Positions 7,491 through 16,240 of a stretch of 64,000 nt of DNA are shown one piece after another. The DNA is taken from NCBI GenBank assembly GCA_050178795.1, contig JBFXFT010000007.1:1-64000 (forward strand). The letters run 5' to 3'. Origin of the DNA: STF1-184 sp050178795 (GTDB lineage: Bacteria; Bacillota; Clostridia; Christensenellales; UBA1242). The first letter of the stretch is position 1. The number at the start of each line of letters is the position of its first letter. The notes beneath the pieces were generated by a model that saw only the letters and a program-made list of their open reading frames with translations, was not told the origin of the DNA and did not search any database. The translations under genes and the position numbers were made by a program.

Positions 7491-9290
7491 TTACAAAGTT
7501 GTGCTTGTCCTACTGCTTATATAACCTGTTAATCTCGCCGTTACTACTATTTTATACGTCGCAACGCTTATCAGTAAGTCGTTTAATGTTATGCTTGAAA
7601 CATTAGAAGCAGTATAAGTTGCAGTACCTTCAGAAATATAGGCAACGTAACCTAGTGAAACTGTTGCGTCAGTTGATTCTTGAAGTGCATACACTGTATA
7701 AGTTGCACCAACATTGCCTGTTCCAGTCAAAGTAACACTGCTATTTTCACTGGTTGTAATTATTTCTGTTGCTGTTTTTGAGTTAAGAGTAGTAGTACCA
7801 GAGTCAAATGCTAAAGTAATATCTAAATCGCCACCAGCAGTTGCGTTATTGCAGTCAACGTCTTGACCCTCAGTCCAAATATATATTTTAACCTTTGTAA
7901 TTTGTCCTACTGATGCGTTTGTTAAAGTACCTATAATTGGAGAGTCTCCAATAGCAAGGTCTTTATTGGAATTTACAAGTGAAGTATATGTGCCTGCTGC
8001 AAATTGTCCATAGGCGTTAAGGTTTGAGATTGGTACGCCACCATTGTCGTTTACAACACCGTCATAGTAATATTTTGCTGAATCTACTGCACCTGAAGCA
8101 AGTGCTACAACTGAGCGAGCTGTAGAGTTTGGTTCCCAAATATATGAACTTGTGCCATTCATTAAAGCAAGTGCCGTTGATGGGTCATTGCTGCTGCCTT
8201 CAATAATAAAGCCAACTCTCATTGTTAAAGAAGTATCCATATCATTTACTGCATCGTCTAATAATGAAGATATGCTTGCCAAACTTAAAGTTAAGTCGCT
8301 AGCGCCTTGATTTAAAAAGTATAAGTCAAAAGTAGCATAGTTATGAGTATCTGCAGCAAGTGTAAATTCTCCATCGCCATAAGTTGCGGTATAAAAATTA
8401 AAGTCGCCATCTGTTACTGTTCCGTCTGTAGACACTGGGTCAAATTTAAACGAAAGTCCAAGGTCGGCGGTTGCTATTGAAGACTTCCAAGTCATGCCGT
8501 CTAAAGAAATTTGAATACCAGAACTTGCAGTTATTGTTACGTCTGAGGTAGGTATTACTTTAAACTTACCTGTTATTACCATACTGGCAGTTGCCGTAAA
8601 CGAATATTGTGAATTTAAACTAAGTACAGTTGAGCCAACAAACCAGCCGTCAAAAGCATAGCCAGATTTAGGTGAAGCAGTAATAGTTACATAATTGTTT
8701 GTCGTGTTGTAGTTTAGTCCTACAGTACCATAAGTTGTATTTGAACTAACGACAGAAATACTATAATTATTTAAAGTCCATTTAGCATATAATGTAACAG
8801 TTTGATTTAATGCACTGCTATTTGTTGCTGCCGAGTTAAATGTAGAATCAAAGTACCAACCGCCAAAAGTATAGCCACTTCTTGTTAAAGTTGGTAACGT
8901 TATAGTGTCGCCATAGGTATAATTAATTATTTGGCTTAAACCGTCATAGCGCTTGTCTAGCGTTAGTGTGTAGGTATTAATTTGCCATTTTGCATATAAA
9001 TTTAAGTCGCCATTTACTGGTGTTGCAAAGTTAAACAAAAAGTTGTAAGAACTGTCGCTATACCAACCAAGCATAGTGTAGCCCTCTCTTGTCGCTTGCA
9101 ATTCTTGAACAAAATGTCCCTCTTCAACCATCACTTGAGTGTTGGTTGCACCGCTATACATCAAGTTAAAAGTTACTGTGTATGTATTATCTGTTTGCCC
9201 AAAGAAATCTGACAATTCGCAACCAGCAAATAGTGCACTAGACACAATGAGTAAACACACCACAAAGAAAGATTTAAAAGTATGTTTCAT
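7491..9290 (-). CDS. Surface lipoprotein with InlB-type (Listeria-Bacteroides) repeats
   Basis: A 599-residue protein. The signal peptide ends in the lipobox LFAGC (Cys24), so it is anchored to the outer membrane face. Three InlB B-repeat-like units follow at about residues 37-100, 105-170 and 175-240. Each has a TYTVTF-like strand, a GYTFGGWY or GYTMLGWYS core and an ending such as LYAKW. The remaining 350 residues are Ser/Thr/Asp-rich, beta-rich and unidentified. The same repeat type builds the giant protein at 56354-64000. Such repeats act as spacers or adhesin modules in Firmicutes surface proteins. No LPxTG or other wall-sorting signal is seen. Confidence 0.9.
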   Translation of the reverse strand: MKHTFKSFFVVCLLIVSSALFAGCELSDFFGQTDNTYTVTFNLMYSGATNTQVMVEEGHFVQELQATREGYTMLGWYSDSSYNFLFNFATPVNGDLNLYAKWQINTYTLTLDKRYDGLSQIINYTYGDTITLPTLTRSGYTFGGWYFDSTFNSAATNSSALNQTVTLYAKWTLNNYSISVVSSNTTYGTVGLNYNTTNNYVTITASPKSGYAFDGWFVGSTVLSLNSQYSFTATASMVITGKFKVIPTSDVTITASSGIQISLDGMTWKSSIATADLGLSFKFDPVSTDGTVTDGDFNFYTATYGDGEFTLAADTHNYATFDLYFLNQGASDLTLSLASISSLLDDAVNDMDTSLTMRVGFIIEGSSNDPSTALALMNGTSSYIWEPNSTARSVVALASGAVDSAKYYYDGVVNDNGGVPISNLNAYGQFAAGTYTSLVNSNKDLAIGDSPIIGTLTNASVGQITKVKIYIWTEGQDVDCNNATAGGDLDITLAFDSGTTTLNSKTATEIITTSENSSVTLTGTGNVGATYTVYALQESTDATVSLGYVAYISEGTATYTASNVSSITLNDLLISVATYKIVVTARLTGYISSRTSTTL

Positions 9291-9405
9291 ATTTTACCTC
9301 TTATATTATTTTTTTGTTGTTAATTCATATTTGTATACTAGTTAATTCTAACATAATATAAAAACAATTGCAATTTTTATTTTTAGTATAATTTTATACA
9401 TTTTT

Positions 9406-9435
9406 TTGTCTTAATCATATAAATAGTGATATACT
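9406..9435 (+). promoter_or_regulatory. Putative promoter of the Nudix gene at 9486
   Basis: TTGTCT at 9406-9411 and TATACT at 9430-9435 with an 18-base spacer, about 50 bases upstream of the start codon. Confidence 0.5.
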
Positions 9436-9485
9436 AAAAATAGTAAAGTATTTGGTTAATTATATTACAATTGGAGTATTAATAT

Positions 9486-10049
9486 ATGGAAGAATATTTT
9501 GATGTTTTAGATAGTAATGGAAATAAAACTGGTAAAGTTAAGTTGCGTAAAGAGGTCCATAGAGACGGCGACTGGCATAAGGGCGCTCATATTTGGCTAA
9601 TAAATGAAAAAGGTGAAATTTTGCTTCAAAAAAGAAGCGCAAAAAAGGAGAGTCACCCAAATATGCTAAGTATTTCATGCGCAGGTCACCTATCTGCTGG
9701 TGATGACTCAATAACTGGCGCGCTTAGAGAAATAAAAGAGGAATTGGGACTTATAATAAACCCTAAGGACCTAAAATTTATTAAAACTATAAAAACACCA
9801 GCAAAAAATTCATTGGGTTTTGTAAATAATGAGTTTAACGACATGTATATTTTAAAGACCAGTTTGCCATTAAGCGCTATGCACTTTGACGAAGAAGAGG
9901 TCTCTGGTTTATATTTTGTAACATACAAAGATTTTAAAGATATGGTTGCAACAAACAGTAAGGAATTAGTGCGATTTGAAGAAGAATTTAACATTTTGTT
10001 TGCACTTTTTGATAATGAGTTTAGTGCCACTACACAAACAGAAAAATAA
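9486..10049 (+). CDS. Nudix hydrolase, isopentenyl-diphosphate-isomerase-like/YfcD type
   Basis: A 187-residue protein. It opens with EEYFDVLDSNGNKTG, the N-terminal strand pattern of the IPP-isomerase-like Nudix proteins. The Nudix box starts GHLSAGDD and runs to REIKEELGL, with Asp in place of the usual Glu at the sixth position. YfcD-type proteins hydrolyse an unknown nucleoside diphosphate derivative. True IDI activity would need an additional Cys and Glu that I cannot confirm. GGAG lies nine bases before the ATG. It is monocistronic and bounded by the terminator at 10062. Confidence 0.87.
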   Translation: MEEYFDVLDSNGNKTGKVKLRKEVHRDGDWHKGAHIWLINEKGEILLQKRSAKKESHPNMLSISCAGHLSAGDDSITGALREIKEELGLIINPKDLKFIKTIKTPAKNSLGFVNNEFNDMYILKTSLPLSAMHFDEEEVSGLYFVTYKDFKDMVATNSKELVRFEEEFNILFALFDNEFSATTQTEK

Positions 10050-10061
10050 TTAAAAGACAAT

Positions 10062-10089
10062 AAAAAAACAGCAATATTTGCTGTTTTTT
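10062..10089. terminator. Bidirectional intrinsic terminator
   Basis: AAAAAACAGCAA paired with TTGCTGTTTTTT around a three-base loop, between convergent genes. Confidence 0.85.
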
Positions 10090-10099
10090 GTTTAATTTT

Positions 10100-10894
10100 T
10101 TATCTATCGCTAAAATCTAATAGGCACTGCGTCATTGTTTTTACAATTTCTTCTTTTAGAGACTTCCTATGCTCTTTTAAGTCCCATTCAAACTGCTTTA
10201 CGGCATCAGAAAAATACAAAACTTGTGAAAAATTATAACCCCTAAATTTGGCAACCGCACACAGGCTTGCGCACTCCATTTCAACACTTATTGCCCCTTG
10301 TGAAGTTCTTTTTGCTATTGCCTTTGGCGTTTCTCTAAAAAATGCGTCAGTAGTCCATGTAATTGCAGGTTTTAAAGTTAAATTATGTTTTAAAAACCAC
10401 TCCGATATAAATTTATTCAGTTTGTTTGAAGTTTCAACATATATACTTGCTGGTATATATTTATAAGATACGCCCTCATCTCTAATTGCCTTTTCAACTA
10501 GCAAAAATTGCTTAGAATCAAAACCAAAGTCAATTTGACCCGCAGAACCACAAGCAAAAAAGTTTGTTATTCCTAAAAAGCCAAGTTCTTCCATAAGCCC
10601 TGCAGCGGCAGGTCCCCCAAGAGGAGAAAAGGCAATGGCAAACTTGTTTTTATATAAATATACTTTGTTTAGGTTGCTACCATTTTTGTACTCATAAAAT
10701 AGGGTTAAATCATCGGTCAAAAAACTTGGCACTTCACGATAAAACAAAAATAGTGCTGTATTAATTTTGTGTTTATTATAATCTTCTTCGTTTATCTTTG
10801 CCGCTTTATGAAGAGCGGTTTTATCAATTACTTCTTTGTCGTCAAACAAGTCAAATATTGGAAAATTGTCATTTAAGTTTGTCATATATGCCAC
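10100..10894 (-). CDS. Nucleoside phosphorylase (PNP/UDP family)
   Basis: A 264-residue protein of the purine-nucleoside/uridine phosphorylase superfamily. It has a phosphate-binding GGPAAAG loop near residue 93, the conserved FACGSAGQID segment, and the ribose-binding motif SVEMECASLCAVA with the ME dipeptide, followed by a catalytic Asp (FSDA). It cleaves nucleosides with phosphate to a base plus ribose-1-phosphate. Specificity (uridine or purine) is not clear. It fits with the cytidine deaminase and uracil permease elsewhere in the window. AAAGGTGG lies seven bases upstream of the ATG. Confidence 0.9.
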   Translation of the reverse strand: MAYMTNLNDNFPIFDLFDDKEVIDKTALHKAAKINEEDYNKHKINTALFLFYREVPSFLTDDLTLFYEYKNGSNLNKVYLYKNKFAIAFSPLGGPAAAGLMEELGFLGITNFFACGSAGQIDFGFDSKQFLLVEKAIRDEGVSYKYIPASIYVETSNKLNKFISEWFLKHNLTLKPAITWTTDAFFRETPKAIAKRTSQGAISVEMECASLCAVAKFRGYNFSQVLYFSDAVKQFEWDLKEHRKSLKEEIVKTMTQCLLDFSDR

Positions 10895-10955
10895 CTTTTT
10901 TTAAAAATTATAACATAAACATATAAAAATGACTATGATAAATTTTATAAAAAAG

Positions 10956-10985
10956 AAAAAGTGGAGACGATGTCCCCACTTTTTT
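10956..10985. terminator. Intrinsic terminator downstream of the VWA gene
   Basis: AAAAAGTGG with CCACTTTTT, extended inward by GAC/GTC with one mismatch; a T-run follows on both strands. Confidence 0.8.
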
Positions 10986-10990
10986 AATTT

Positions 10991-11614
10991 TTACTTTAGA
11001 CCATTTTTCCACTTTTTGTCTATAATGCCATTTTCTCTATAACTTTGTAAAGCCTTACTTATGCTCGCATAATTACTTTTTACGCCCTCTGTGCTTGCAC
11101 TATAGTTTGACGCCATCTTTGCTCCAATGCCTAAATTGCTTGCACAATGTATTGCGTTTATATTGGCACCTAAAAATAAAAACTCCCACTTGTCTTTTTT
11201 TGTTTTTTCTTTAACAATTTTTCTTATTTGCGACAAGTTAAATGCCCTGCTTGAATTTTCCTCGCCGTCAGTAACTGTAACAACCACAACTTTTTCTGGT
11301 TTTTCGTCTTCCACCAAGTCTGCTATTTCGTCCGAAATGTCTTCTATTGTTATTCCCATAGCGTCTAAAAGCGCCGTTGAACCTCCAACAAAATATTCGT
11401 TTTCGGTAAGTGGTTGTAATTGTTTAATTGGCACTCTTTTGTGTATTACCGAATAGCTGTTATCAAACAAGACCGTAGTTATATTGGCGTCTCCAGCCAC
11501 CGACTTTTGTTTTTCTATTAAAGAATTAAAACCTCCTATTGTGTCTTTTTCTAGTCCTCCCATTGAGCCGCTCTTATCTAAAATAAAGATAAGTTCTGTT
11601 AAATTTTGTTTCAT
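10991..11614 (-). CDS. VWA-domain protein (TerY/YegL-like)
   Basis: About 207 residues, almost entirely a von Willebrand factor A domain. The MIDAS residues are present: DKSGSMGG (DxSxS) near the N-terminus, a Thr in GGSTALLDAMG, and Asp in TVTDGEENSS. There is no signal peptide, so it is a cytoplasmic metal-dependent interaction module of the TerY/YegL kind. An ATG lies 30 bases further upstream (11644), but GGAGG with nine-base spacing marks 11614 as the start. It follows the HTH gene by 78 bases, with a hairpin between them. Confidence 0.88.
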   Translation of the reverse strand: MKQNLTELIFILDKSGSMGGLEKDTIGGFNSLIEKQKSVAGDANITTVLFDNSYSVIHKRVPIKQLQPLTENEYFVGGSTALLDAMGITIEDISDEIADLVEDEKPEKVVVVTVTDGEENSSRAFNLSQIRKIVKEKTKKDKWEFLFLGANINAIHCASNLGIGAKMASNYSASTEGVKSNYASISKALQSYRENGIIDKKWKNGLK

Positions 11615-11659
11615 ATTTTTTATCCTCCATTGTTTTGATACCAAAAGTATAGCAAGGAT

Positions 11660-11690
11660 AAAAAAATAAAAGGTCGCTTCAAAAGCGACA
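11660..11690 (-). terminator. Intrinsic terminator of the HTH gene
   Basis: On the minus strand GTCGCTT pairs with AAGCGAC, followed by CTTTTATTTTTTT. It lies between the HTH gene and the VWA gene, so the VWA gene probably needs readthrough or its own promoter (a TATACT box lies just downstream on the minus strand). Confidence 0.75.
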
Positions 11691-11692
11691 AT

Positions 11693-12292
11693 TTAAACAC
11701 CAATTAATTCTTGGTTAAACTCTAATAAAATTGAATTTATTTCAAACAAATCATAAATTTCTCTACTAAAAAAGTACTCCATAATAATATCAAACTTATT
11801 GCTGTGTGAAAGAGTATAGCCTGCTTTGTTTAGTAGGTATTTTGCCTCGTCCAAGTTAAGCCTAAGCCCAACGGCAAGTGCAACCGCGGTAACTTTTTTT
11901 GGGTGGTAGTCCCTATTACTTCTTATTTTAGAGAACAGTTTTCTATCTACATTTGCGCGTTTATAAACCTCGGCGTCCGTCATCTTATACTTATCAATTA
12001 ATTTTAGTAAACATTCCGAAAAACTTTCGCCTACGCCACTAACAATCTCCTTTATATCATCTTGATATGACATAGACGACTTTGAACAAGAAGTTTGTGC
12101 GCTAGTGAGCCTTTTAGGTTGTGAAACTTTTTTTACATAAGTTTGTTTCAAATAAGTTGTAACGCTTTTTAACAGTTCTTTGTTTTGTACTAAGTTTTTC
12201 CTTTTAAAAATTCTAGCAAAAAAGCCAAAAAAATGTCTTTGGGGCAATGATTGTGTTTCATTTATCTCTTTAATATTTTGCTCATCTGACAT
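11693..12292 (-). CDS. Protein with a C-terminal HTH-like domain often found on macro-domain proteins
   Basis: A 199-residue protein. The first 75 residues are basic and probably disordered. The last 110 residues (starting GESFSECLLKLIDKY, with VDRKLFSKIRSNRDYHP in the middle and EINSILLEFNQELIGV at the end) match, from memory, a conserved Firmicutes helical domain with an XRE-like fold that also appears at the C-terminus of some macro-domain proteins. It may bind nucleic acid or a partner protein. No macro domain is present here. The VWA gene next door suggests a functional pair. GGGGGA lies seven bases before the ATG. Confidence 0.82.
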   Translation of the reverse strand: MSDEQNIKEINETQSLPQRHFFGFFARIFKRKNLVQNKELLKSVTTYLKQTYVKKVSQPKRLTSAQTSCSKSSMSYQDDIKEIVSGVGESFSECLLKLIDKYKMTDAEVYKRANVDRKLFSKIRSNRDYHPKKVTAVALAVGLRLNLDEAKYLLNKAGYTLSHSNKFDIIMEYFFSREIYDLFEINSILLEFNQELIGV

Positions 12293-12371
12293 AGTTATTC
12301 CCCCATTAAAACGATATAGTATTATAGCACAGCACTAAACATAAAACCAAATTTTGTTATGTATATAAAAT

Positions 12372-12403
12372 AAAAAAACAGCAACTTAATTTGTCGCTGT
12401 TTT
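12372..12403. terminator. Intrinsic terminator of the metzincin-like gene
   Basis: AAAACAGCAAC with GTCGCTGTTTT (one mismatch), followed by T-rich sequence; it is downstream of the gene ending at 12408. Confidence 0.75.
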
Positions 12404-12407
12404 ATTA

Positions 12408-13328
12408 TTATTTATTTGGCTCATAAGTATCTGATGGATATTTGTTTCTAAAATATGCTATTACATCGTCCGTCACTGTATTGCTTTTAATAGTATCACC
12501 AAACCATTCGTACATTATGGAGTCTTCATCGGACGAGTGGCAATAATGGTCAGTCGGACAATTTTCGGTAGTATTTCCTTGGTAGCCAAGTGCATGACTA
12601 GTTTCGTGTTTTACTACACCCTTTAACGCTGTTTCAACATTTTCCTTAAATTCATTATAAGTAGTATTAAAGTCCCAGTAGTTATCGTCTTTAAAAATAC
12701 CACTGTCTACATAGGCGCCAAATTTTGAATAGTTGTTCCACCTAAGTTCAAGCCCCATTATTTTGTCGCTATCTGGTATGTCTTCTGTAATTGTAAAATA
12801 TGAACCCATTGTAATGGTTGCGTTAAATACATACGGATTATAATCGCCCATTGTAAAATGATACTCTTGGCTTCTATTTGCAAAGGCGTAACTCTCTCCC
12901 CTTTCCATATCATCTTGATATGCTGTTATGGTACGAGTACCTTCTTCATCTAAATTAATATATATGCAAGATTTTTCAACCGAGCAACTCGTTCCAACTC
13001 CGTTGTAGGTGTGGTACTCAAATTTAACTCCGTCTAACTCGTTATCTAACTCTGTTAAACTCTCTATTATTAAATTTTTATTTACCTCATCAAAGTCGTC
13101 TTCAAGATAAATTTGAATTGGAAACCTATTAAAATAGCCTTCTGGTCTATATTCTTCGTAGGTCTCTATTTGTGGTGTTTCCTCTGTGTTGTTATTGGTG
13201 CAAGAAAGTACGATAGGAACAGGAGAAACCGCTAAAAGTACCGCCAACATCGCTTTTTTAAAGTTGCGTTTATGCACCTTTTGGACTTTTCTTTTTTTAA
13301 TGGTGTCTATAATTTCTTTGCTACTCAT
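12408..13328 (-). CDS. Metzincin-like zinc metalloprotease lipoprotein
   Basis: A 306-residue protein. A long basic N-region is followed by a hydrophobic segment and a lipobox-like VLSC (Cys43), predicting a lipid anchor outside the cell. The catalytic motif HETSHALGYQG occupies residues 241-251: HExxH plus the metzincin Gly at 248. Position 251, normally the third zinc ligand (His or Asp), is Gly. His261 and His264 in a Cys-containing loop are alternative ligands. A Met-turn candidate SIMYEWF (Met272) follows at the right distance. Substrates are unknown. AAGGGG lies nine bases before the ATG. Confidence 0.85.
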   Translation of the reverse strand: MSSKEIIDTIKKRKVQKVHKRNFKKAMLAVLLAVSPVPIVLSCTNNNTEETPQIETYEEYRPEGYFNRFPIQIYLEDDFDEVNKNLIIESLTELDNELDGVKFEYHTYNGVGTSCSVEKSCIYINLDEEGTRTITAYQDDMERGESYAFANRSQEYHFTMGDYNPYVFNATITMGSYFTITEDIPDSDKIMGLELRWNNYSKFGAYVDSGIFKDDNYWDFNTTYNEFKENVETALKGVVKHETSHALGYQGNTTENCPTDHYCHSSDEDSIMYEWFGDTIKSNTVTDDVIAYFRNKYPSDTYEPNK

Positions 13329-13404
13329 TATATTAACCCCTTCTATATATTCATATTTTATTACTTCTTATTGAAATTGTCAATAGACCATTTTTTTAGA
13401 CATG

Positions 13405-13433
13405 TTGACAATTAGCAAAATAAAGTATAGAAT
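13405..13433 (+). promoter_or_regulatory. Promoter of the alpha/beta hydrolase gene at 13469
   Basis: A perfect -35 TTGACA at 13405-13410 and TAGAAT at 13428-13433 with a 17-base spacer, upstream of the GAGGAGG ribosome-binding site. Confidence 0.7.
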
Positions 13434-13468
13434 TAAATTATAAATAAAAGTTGAGGAGGTAAAATAGT

Positions 13469-14413
13469 ATGGCAAATTTAAGATACTTGTTTTTCGTGGC
13501 AGAGCCTAAAAGTGGCTATAATTTTCCATTCATTGTTGTATATCCTCAAAATTTAGCGTCCACTTGCAAAATTTTTGTTGAGGCTTATAATCACATAAAT
13601 TATAGCGGTCATTCATCTTTTAGTGAACAAATTAAAGACGCAATAAGTTGTGTAGAGAGTAGGTGCCAAAAACCAGCAATGGATAGGTTTAATAGTGCTT
13701 TATTATATAGCACAATAAATAATCCCATTATTGTTCCAATTATTGAACGATGTGACAACGAACATAATGACGAGTTTTACACCCAAATGCTTGGTAGAAA
13801 TGTAATGCTTAGTAAAAATAAAAAGTTTGAGCGCATAGATAAGCAAGTAATTGCTATGATAAATAAGGTAAAACAAATGCTAAGTGAAAAACAAATTGCC
13901 ACAACACAAAAAAGTGCAATTTTTGGAATATCTGCCTCTGGGGTTTTTGCAACAAGAATGACATTTTTGCACCCTGAAGAGTTTGATACAAACATTTCTG
14001 TCTGTGCAAACGCTTTAATTCCACTACCTATGAACGAATATAATGGTCAAAATTTAATATACCCTCTTGGAACAGAAGACTATGAAAAAATAACCGGTAA
14101 AAAATTTGATTTGGCAGAATATAAAACTGTTAAACAACTATTTATTATAGGACGTGAAGAGGAAGAACGATATAACATAGTAAGAGAAGGCGTTTTAAAC
14201 TCAAATGAAGTGTCAACTTTGTGGAGAAAAACTTACGGCAATGTAACATTGCAAGAAAGGTTTCAAGCCATTAAAAAAGTTTTGGGTGACATAACAAATA
14301 TTGAATGTCACTTGGTTGATGGCGGTCACACCTACTCTAGTAAAGGCAATTTGATTGTAAAAGCGGTCAATAAATCGCTTGAAAATGTAAATGGTGCAAA
14401 TAAAACTTTATAA
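13469..14413 (+). CDS. Alpha/beta-hydrolase-like protein
   Basis: A 314-residue cytoplasmic protein. A nucleophile-elbow sequence IFGISASG (Ser155 as candidate nucleophile) follows a predicted strand, and DGGHTYSS near residue 295 supplies a catalytic-type His. The GTEDYEK and FIIGREEEE region between them offers acidic residues. This is the order expected for an alpha/beta-hydrolase Ser-acid-His triad, as in esterases. Exact family and substrate are unknown. GAGGAGG precedes the ATG, and a strong promoter lies at 13405-13433. It is monocistronic, ending at a bidirectional terminator. Confidence 0.82.
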   Translation: MANLRYLFFVAEPKSGYNFPFIVVYPQNLASTCKIFVEAYNHINYSGHSSFSEQIKDAISCVESRCQKPAMDRFNSALLYSTINNPIIVPIIERCDNEHNDEFYTQMLGRNVMLSKNKKFERIDKQVIAMINKVKQMLSEKQIATTQKSAIFGISASGVFATRMTFLHPEEFDTNISVCANALIPLPMNEYNGQNLIYPLGTEDYEKITGKKFDLAEYKTVKQLFIIGREEEERYNIVREGVLNSNEVSTLWRKTYGNVTLQERFQAIKKVLGDITNIECHLVDGGHTYSSKGNLIVKAVNKSLENVNGANKTL

Positions 14414-14416
14414 AAT

Positions 14417-14443
14417 AAAAACAGGTATTTAACCTGTTTTTTT
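14417..14443. terminator. Bidirectional intrinsic terminator
   Basis: AAAAACAGGT with ACCTGTTTTT around a five-base loop, shared by convergent genes ending at 14413 (+) and 14442 (-). Confidence 0.88.
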
Positions 14444-15281
14444 ATTGTGCTAATTTACTAAGTCTAGTCGCCACCGCAAAGACTTTTTTATAAAACTCCT
14501 CAATGGTTAAGTTTAAATATGGCTCTTTATAATGTAGTTCCAAAGTTATCGGTGCCACATAATTAGAGGTATTTAAGTTATCCATAATATTTTGCCAATC
14601 AATATTGCCATCAAATGGTATTAAGTGCTCGTCCCTGTCTTTTCCGTCAGGGGCATTTTGTAAATTTCCGTGGTTATCGTGCAAGTGTACTGCAAAAATT
14701 CTATTTTTAAATGGCTCAAAATTAAATGTTTTGCCATATTTGTTGCAATGTGCGTGCCCTGAATCATAACATATTCCTATCATATCGTCTTTAAAAGTCT
14801 CTATGGCGCTTTCTAAATAGCCACCGGGTATTGAATTTGCGTTTTCCATAGCAATTCTTATACCATTTTTTGTGGCGTATTTTAGCATTTCGCCAAGCCT
14901 TAATAACCCTGTTTTATTGATGTGGGCTTCTGTCTCCCAACCGCCATTTATGTGCATAATGGCAAGTTTAACACCACTGTTTTTACAGGCATCAATATCT
15001 CTTTTAAAAATTTCAAGTTTATTGTTAAACGCCTCTTCTGCTCCCTCATCCCAAACTTCAAACATCCTATCACAAATTAGGTGCACGAATATGACATTTA
15101 AACCAAGACCTTTTGCAATTTCTAGTTGTTGCTCTTTGGTTGTTATTTTTCCGTTTTTATCTACATAGTCTTTCCACGAAATAAAAATATTTTTAAAGCC
15201 CGCGCTTTTTATTGCTTGCATTGTATGTAGTGGCGTAACCCCAACATTTTTTAAATTGACCGATACTGCAACTTCTCTCAT
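14442..15281 (-). CDS. Sugar phosphate isomerase/epimerase (xylose-isomerase-like TIM barrel)
   Basis: About 279 residues. A TIM-barrel protein of the AP-endonuclease-2/xylose-isomerase-like superfamily. Characteristic strand ends carry metal ligands: MHINGGWE, IAMENAN (Glu), ICYDSGHAHC (Asp and His), VHLHDNHG and ITLELHY (Glu). The family includes sugar isomerases, epimerases and endonucleases; the small size and motifs favour a sugar isomerase or epimerase. The longer reading frame begins at 15314, but TAGGAG five bases before the ATG at 15281 fixes the start. Confidence 0.87.
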   Translation of the reverse strand: MREVAVSVNLKNVGVTPLHTMQAIKSAGFKNIFISWKDYVDKNGKITTKEQQLEIAKGLGLNVIFVHLICDRMFEVWDEGAEEAFNNKLEIFKRDIDACKNSGVKLAIMHINGGWETEAHINKTGLLRLGEMLKYATKNGIRIAMENANSIPGGYLESAIETFKDDMIGICYDSGHAHCNKYGKTFNFEPFKNRIFAVHLHDNHGNLQNAPDGKDRDEHLIPFDGNIDWQNIMDNLNTSNYVAPITLELHYKEPYLNLTIEEFYKKVFAVATRLSKLAQ

Positions 15282-15355
15282 AAAAACTCCTACTCTATAT
15301 AATAAATATAACAAAATTAGTTGATATTGGCAAAACTATTTTTAAATTAAAAAAC

Positions 15356-16066
15356 TTAGGCTTGTGCTAAGTTCTTTTGTTTGTGTTTTTTTATTGTATC
15401 TATTATATATGCAGTTAAGTAAACTATCGCAACCATAATTGGTGCCATTACATAACCATAAAATATTGTGCCGTCTAGTGCTGGTGCGTTTAAATACATT
15501 GAGTTGCCAACACCCTTGCCACTAATTTGCCATAGCCAGTTAGTAAATACTCCTAAAACACCAGAAAGTAATAGTCCTATAGCAAATATATAACTCGTTT
15601 TAACTTGTATTTTATATTCGCCACTCATAACAGCATAAACAAAAGCTAAAATCATAAATGAGTGCGACAAGAAAGATTTAAAGTTGCCAAGTGAAAAAAT
15701 GTCTCCCCCATTATAAAACTCTGGCACTGCCATAGTAATCATTCCGCCAAAGAAGGCAGCCCACAAAACAAATGGATACCATTTTTTTAATACTTTTGGA
15801 CCACAAAAGGTTATCGGCAAAAGAACCATAATGAAATTGCAAAAATAATATGGATAAATTGCAGAACCCAAAGAACCAATTGTAGTTGCAGGAACCACAA
15901 AATAATCGTAAACAACTATGCTTATGTGCGATAAAATTGTAAGTATGGCAATCCCCCTCAATATATTTAATCTTGTGTCCTCTTTAACTTTACGAAAAGC
16001 AAAACTAAAAATTAAAATTACTACAAAACTAATAACTACATATAAAATGTGTGCTGTATTATACAT
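15356..16066 (-). CDS. YwaF/TIGR02206-family membrane protein (paralogue 1)
   Basis: A 236-residue protein with six to seven transmembrane helices, and polar residues in YPYYFCNFIMVLLP and SHSFMILAFVYA matching the conserved helices of the YwaF (TIGR02206) family of integral membrane proteins of unknown function. A second member lies at 55331-56164. AGAGGTG lies five bases upstream of the ATG. It is bounded on both sides by intergenic gaps and probably transcribed alone. Confidence 0.82.
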   Translation of the reverse strand: MYNTAHILYVVISFVVILIFSFAFRKVKEDTRLNILRGIAILTILSHISIVVYDYFVVPATTIGSLGSAIYPYYFCNFIMVLLPITFCGPKVLKKWYPFVLWAAFFGGMITMAVPEFYNGGDIFSLGNFKSFLSHSFMILAFVYAVMSGEYKIQVKTSYIFAIGLLLSGVLGVFTNWLWQISGKGVGNSMYLNAPALDGTIFYGYVMAPIMVAIVYLTAYIIDTIKKHKQKNLAQA

Positions 16067-16179
16067 CTCGTCACCTCTTTAATGTTAAAACATTACAATA
16101 TTACTATAAAAATTAGTTGTAGTCAATGTTAGAAAAAAAATAAGTCATTTATTAGTCTGTTTATTATTGTTTTTGGGTA

Positions 16180-16208
16180 TTGCTTTAAATTGTGTAGAGT
16201 GATATAAT
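16180..16208 (+). promoter_or_regulatory. Promoter of the ClpX-like gene
   Basis: TTGCTT at 16180-16185 and a perfect TATAAT at 16203-16208 with a 17-base spacer, about 33 bases before the chosen start. The gene is therefore expressed independently of its minus-strand neighbours. Confidence 0.75.
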
Positions 16209-16240
16209 ATTAGTAATTAATAAGCACAAGGATGTTTTTT

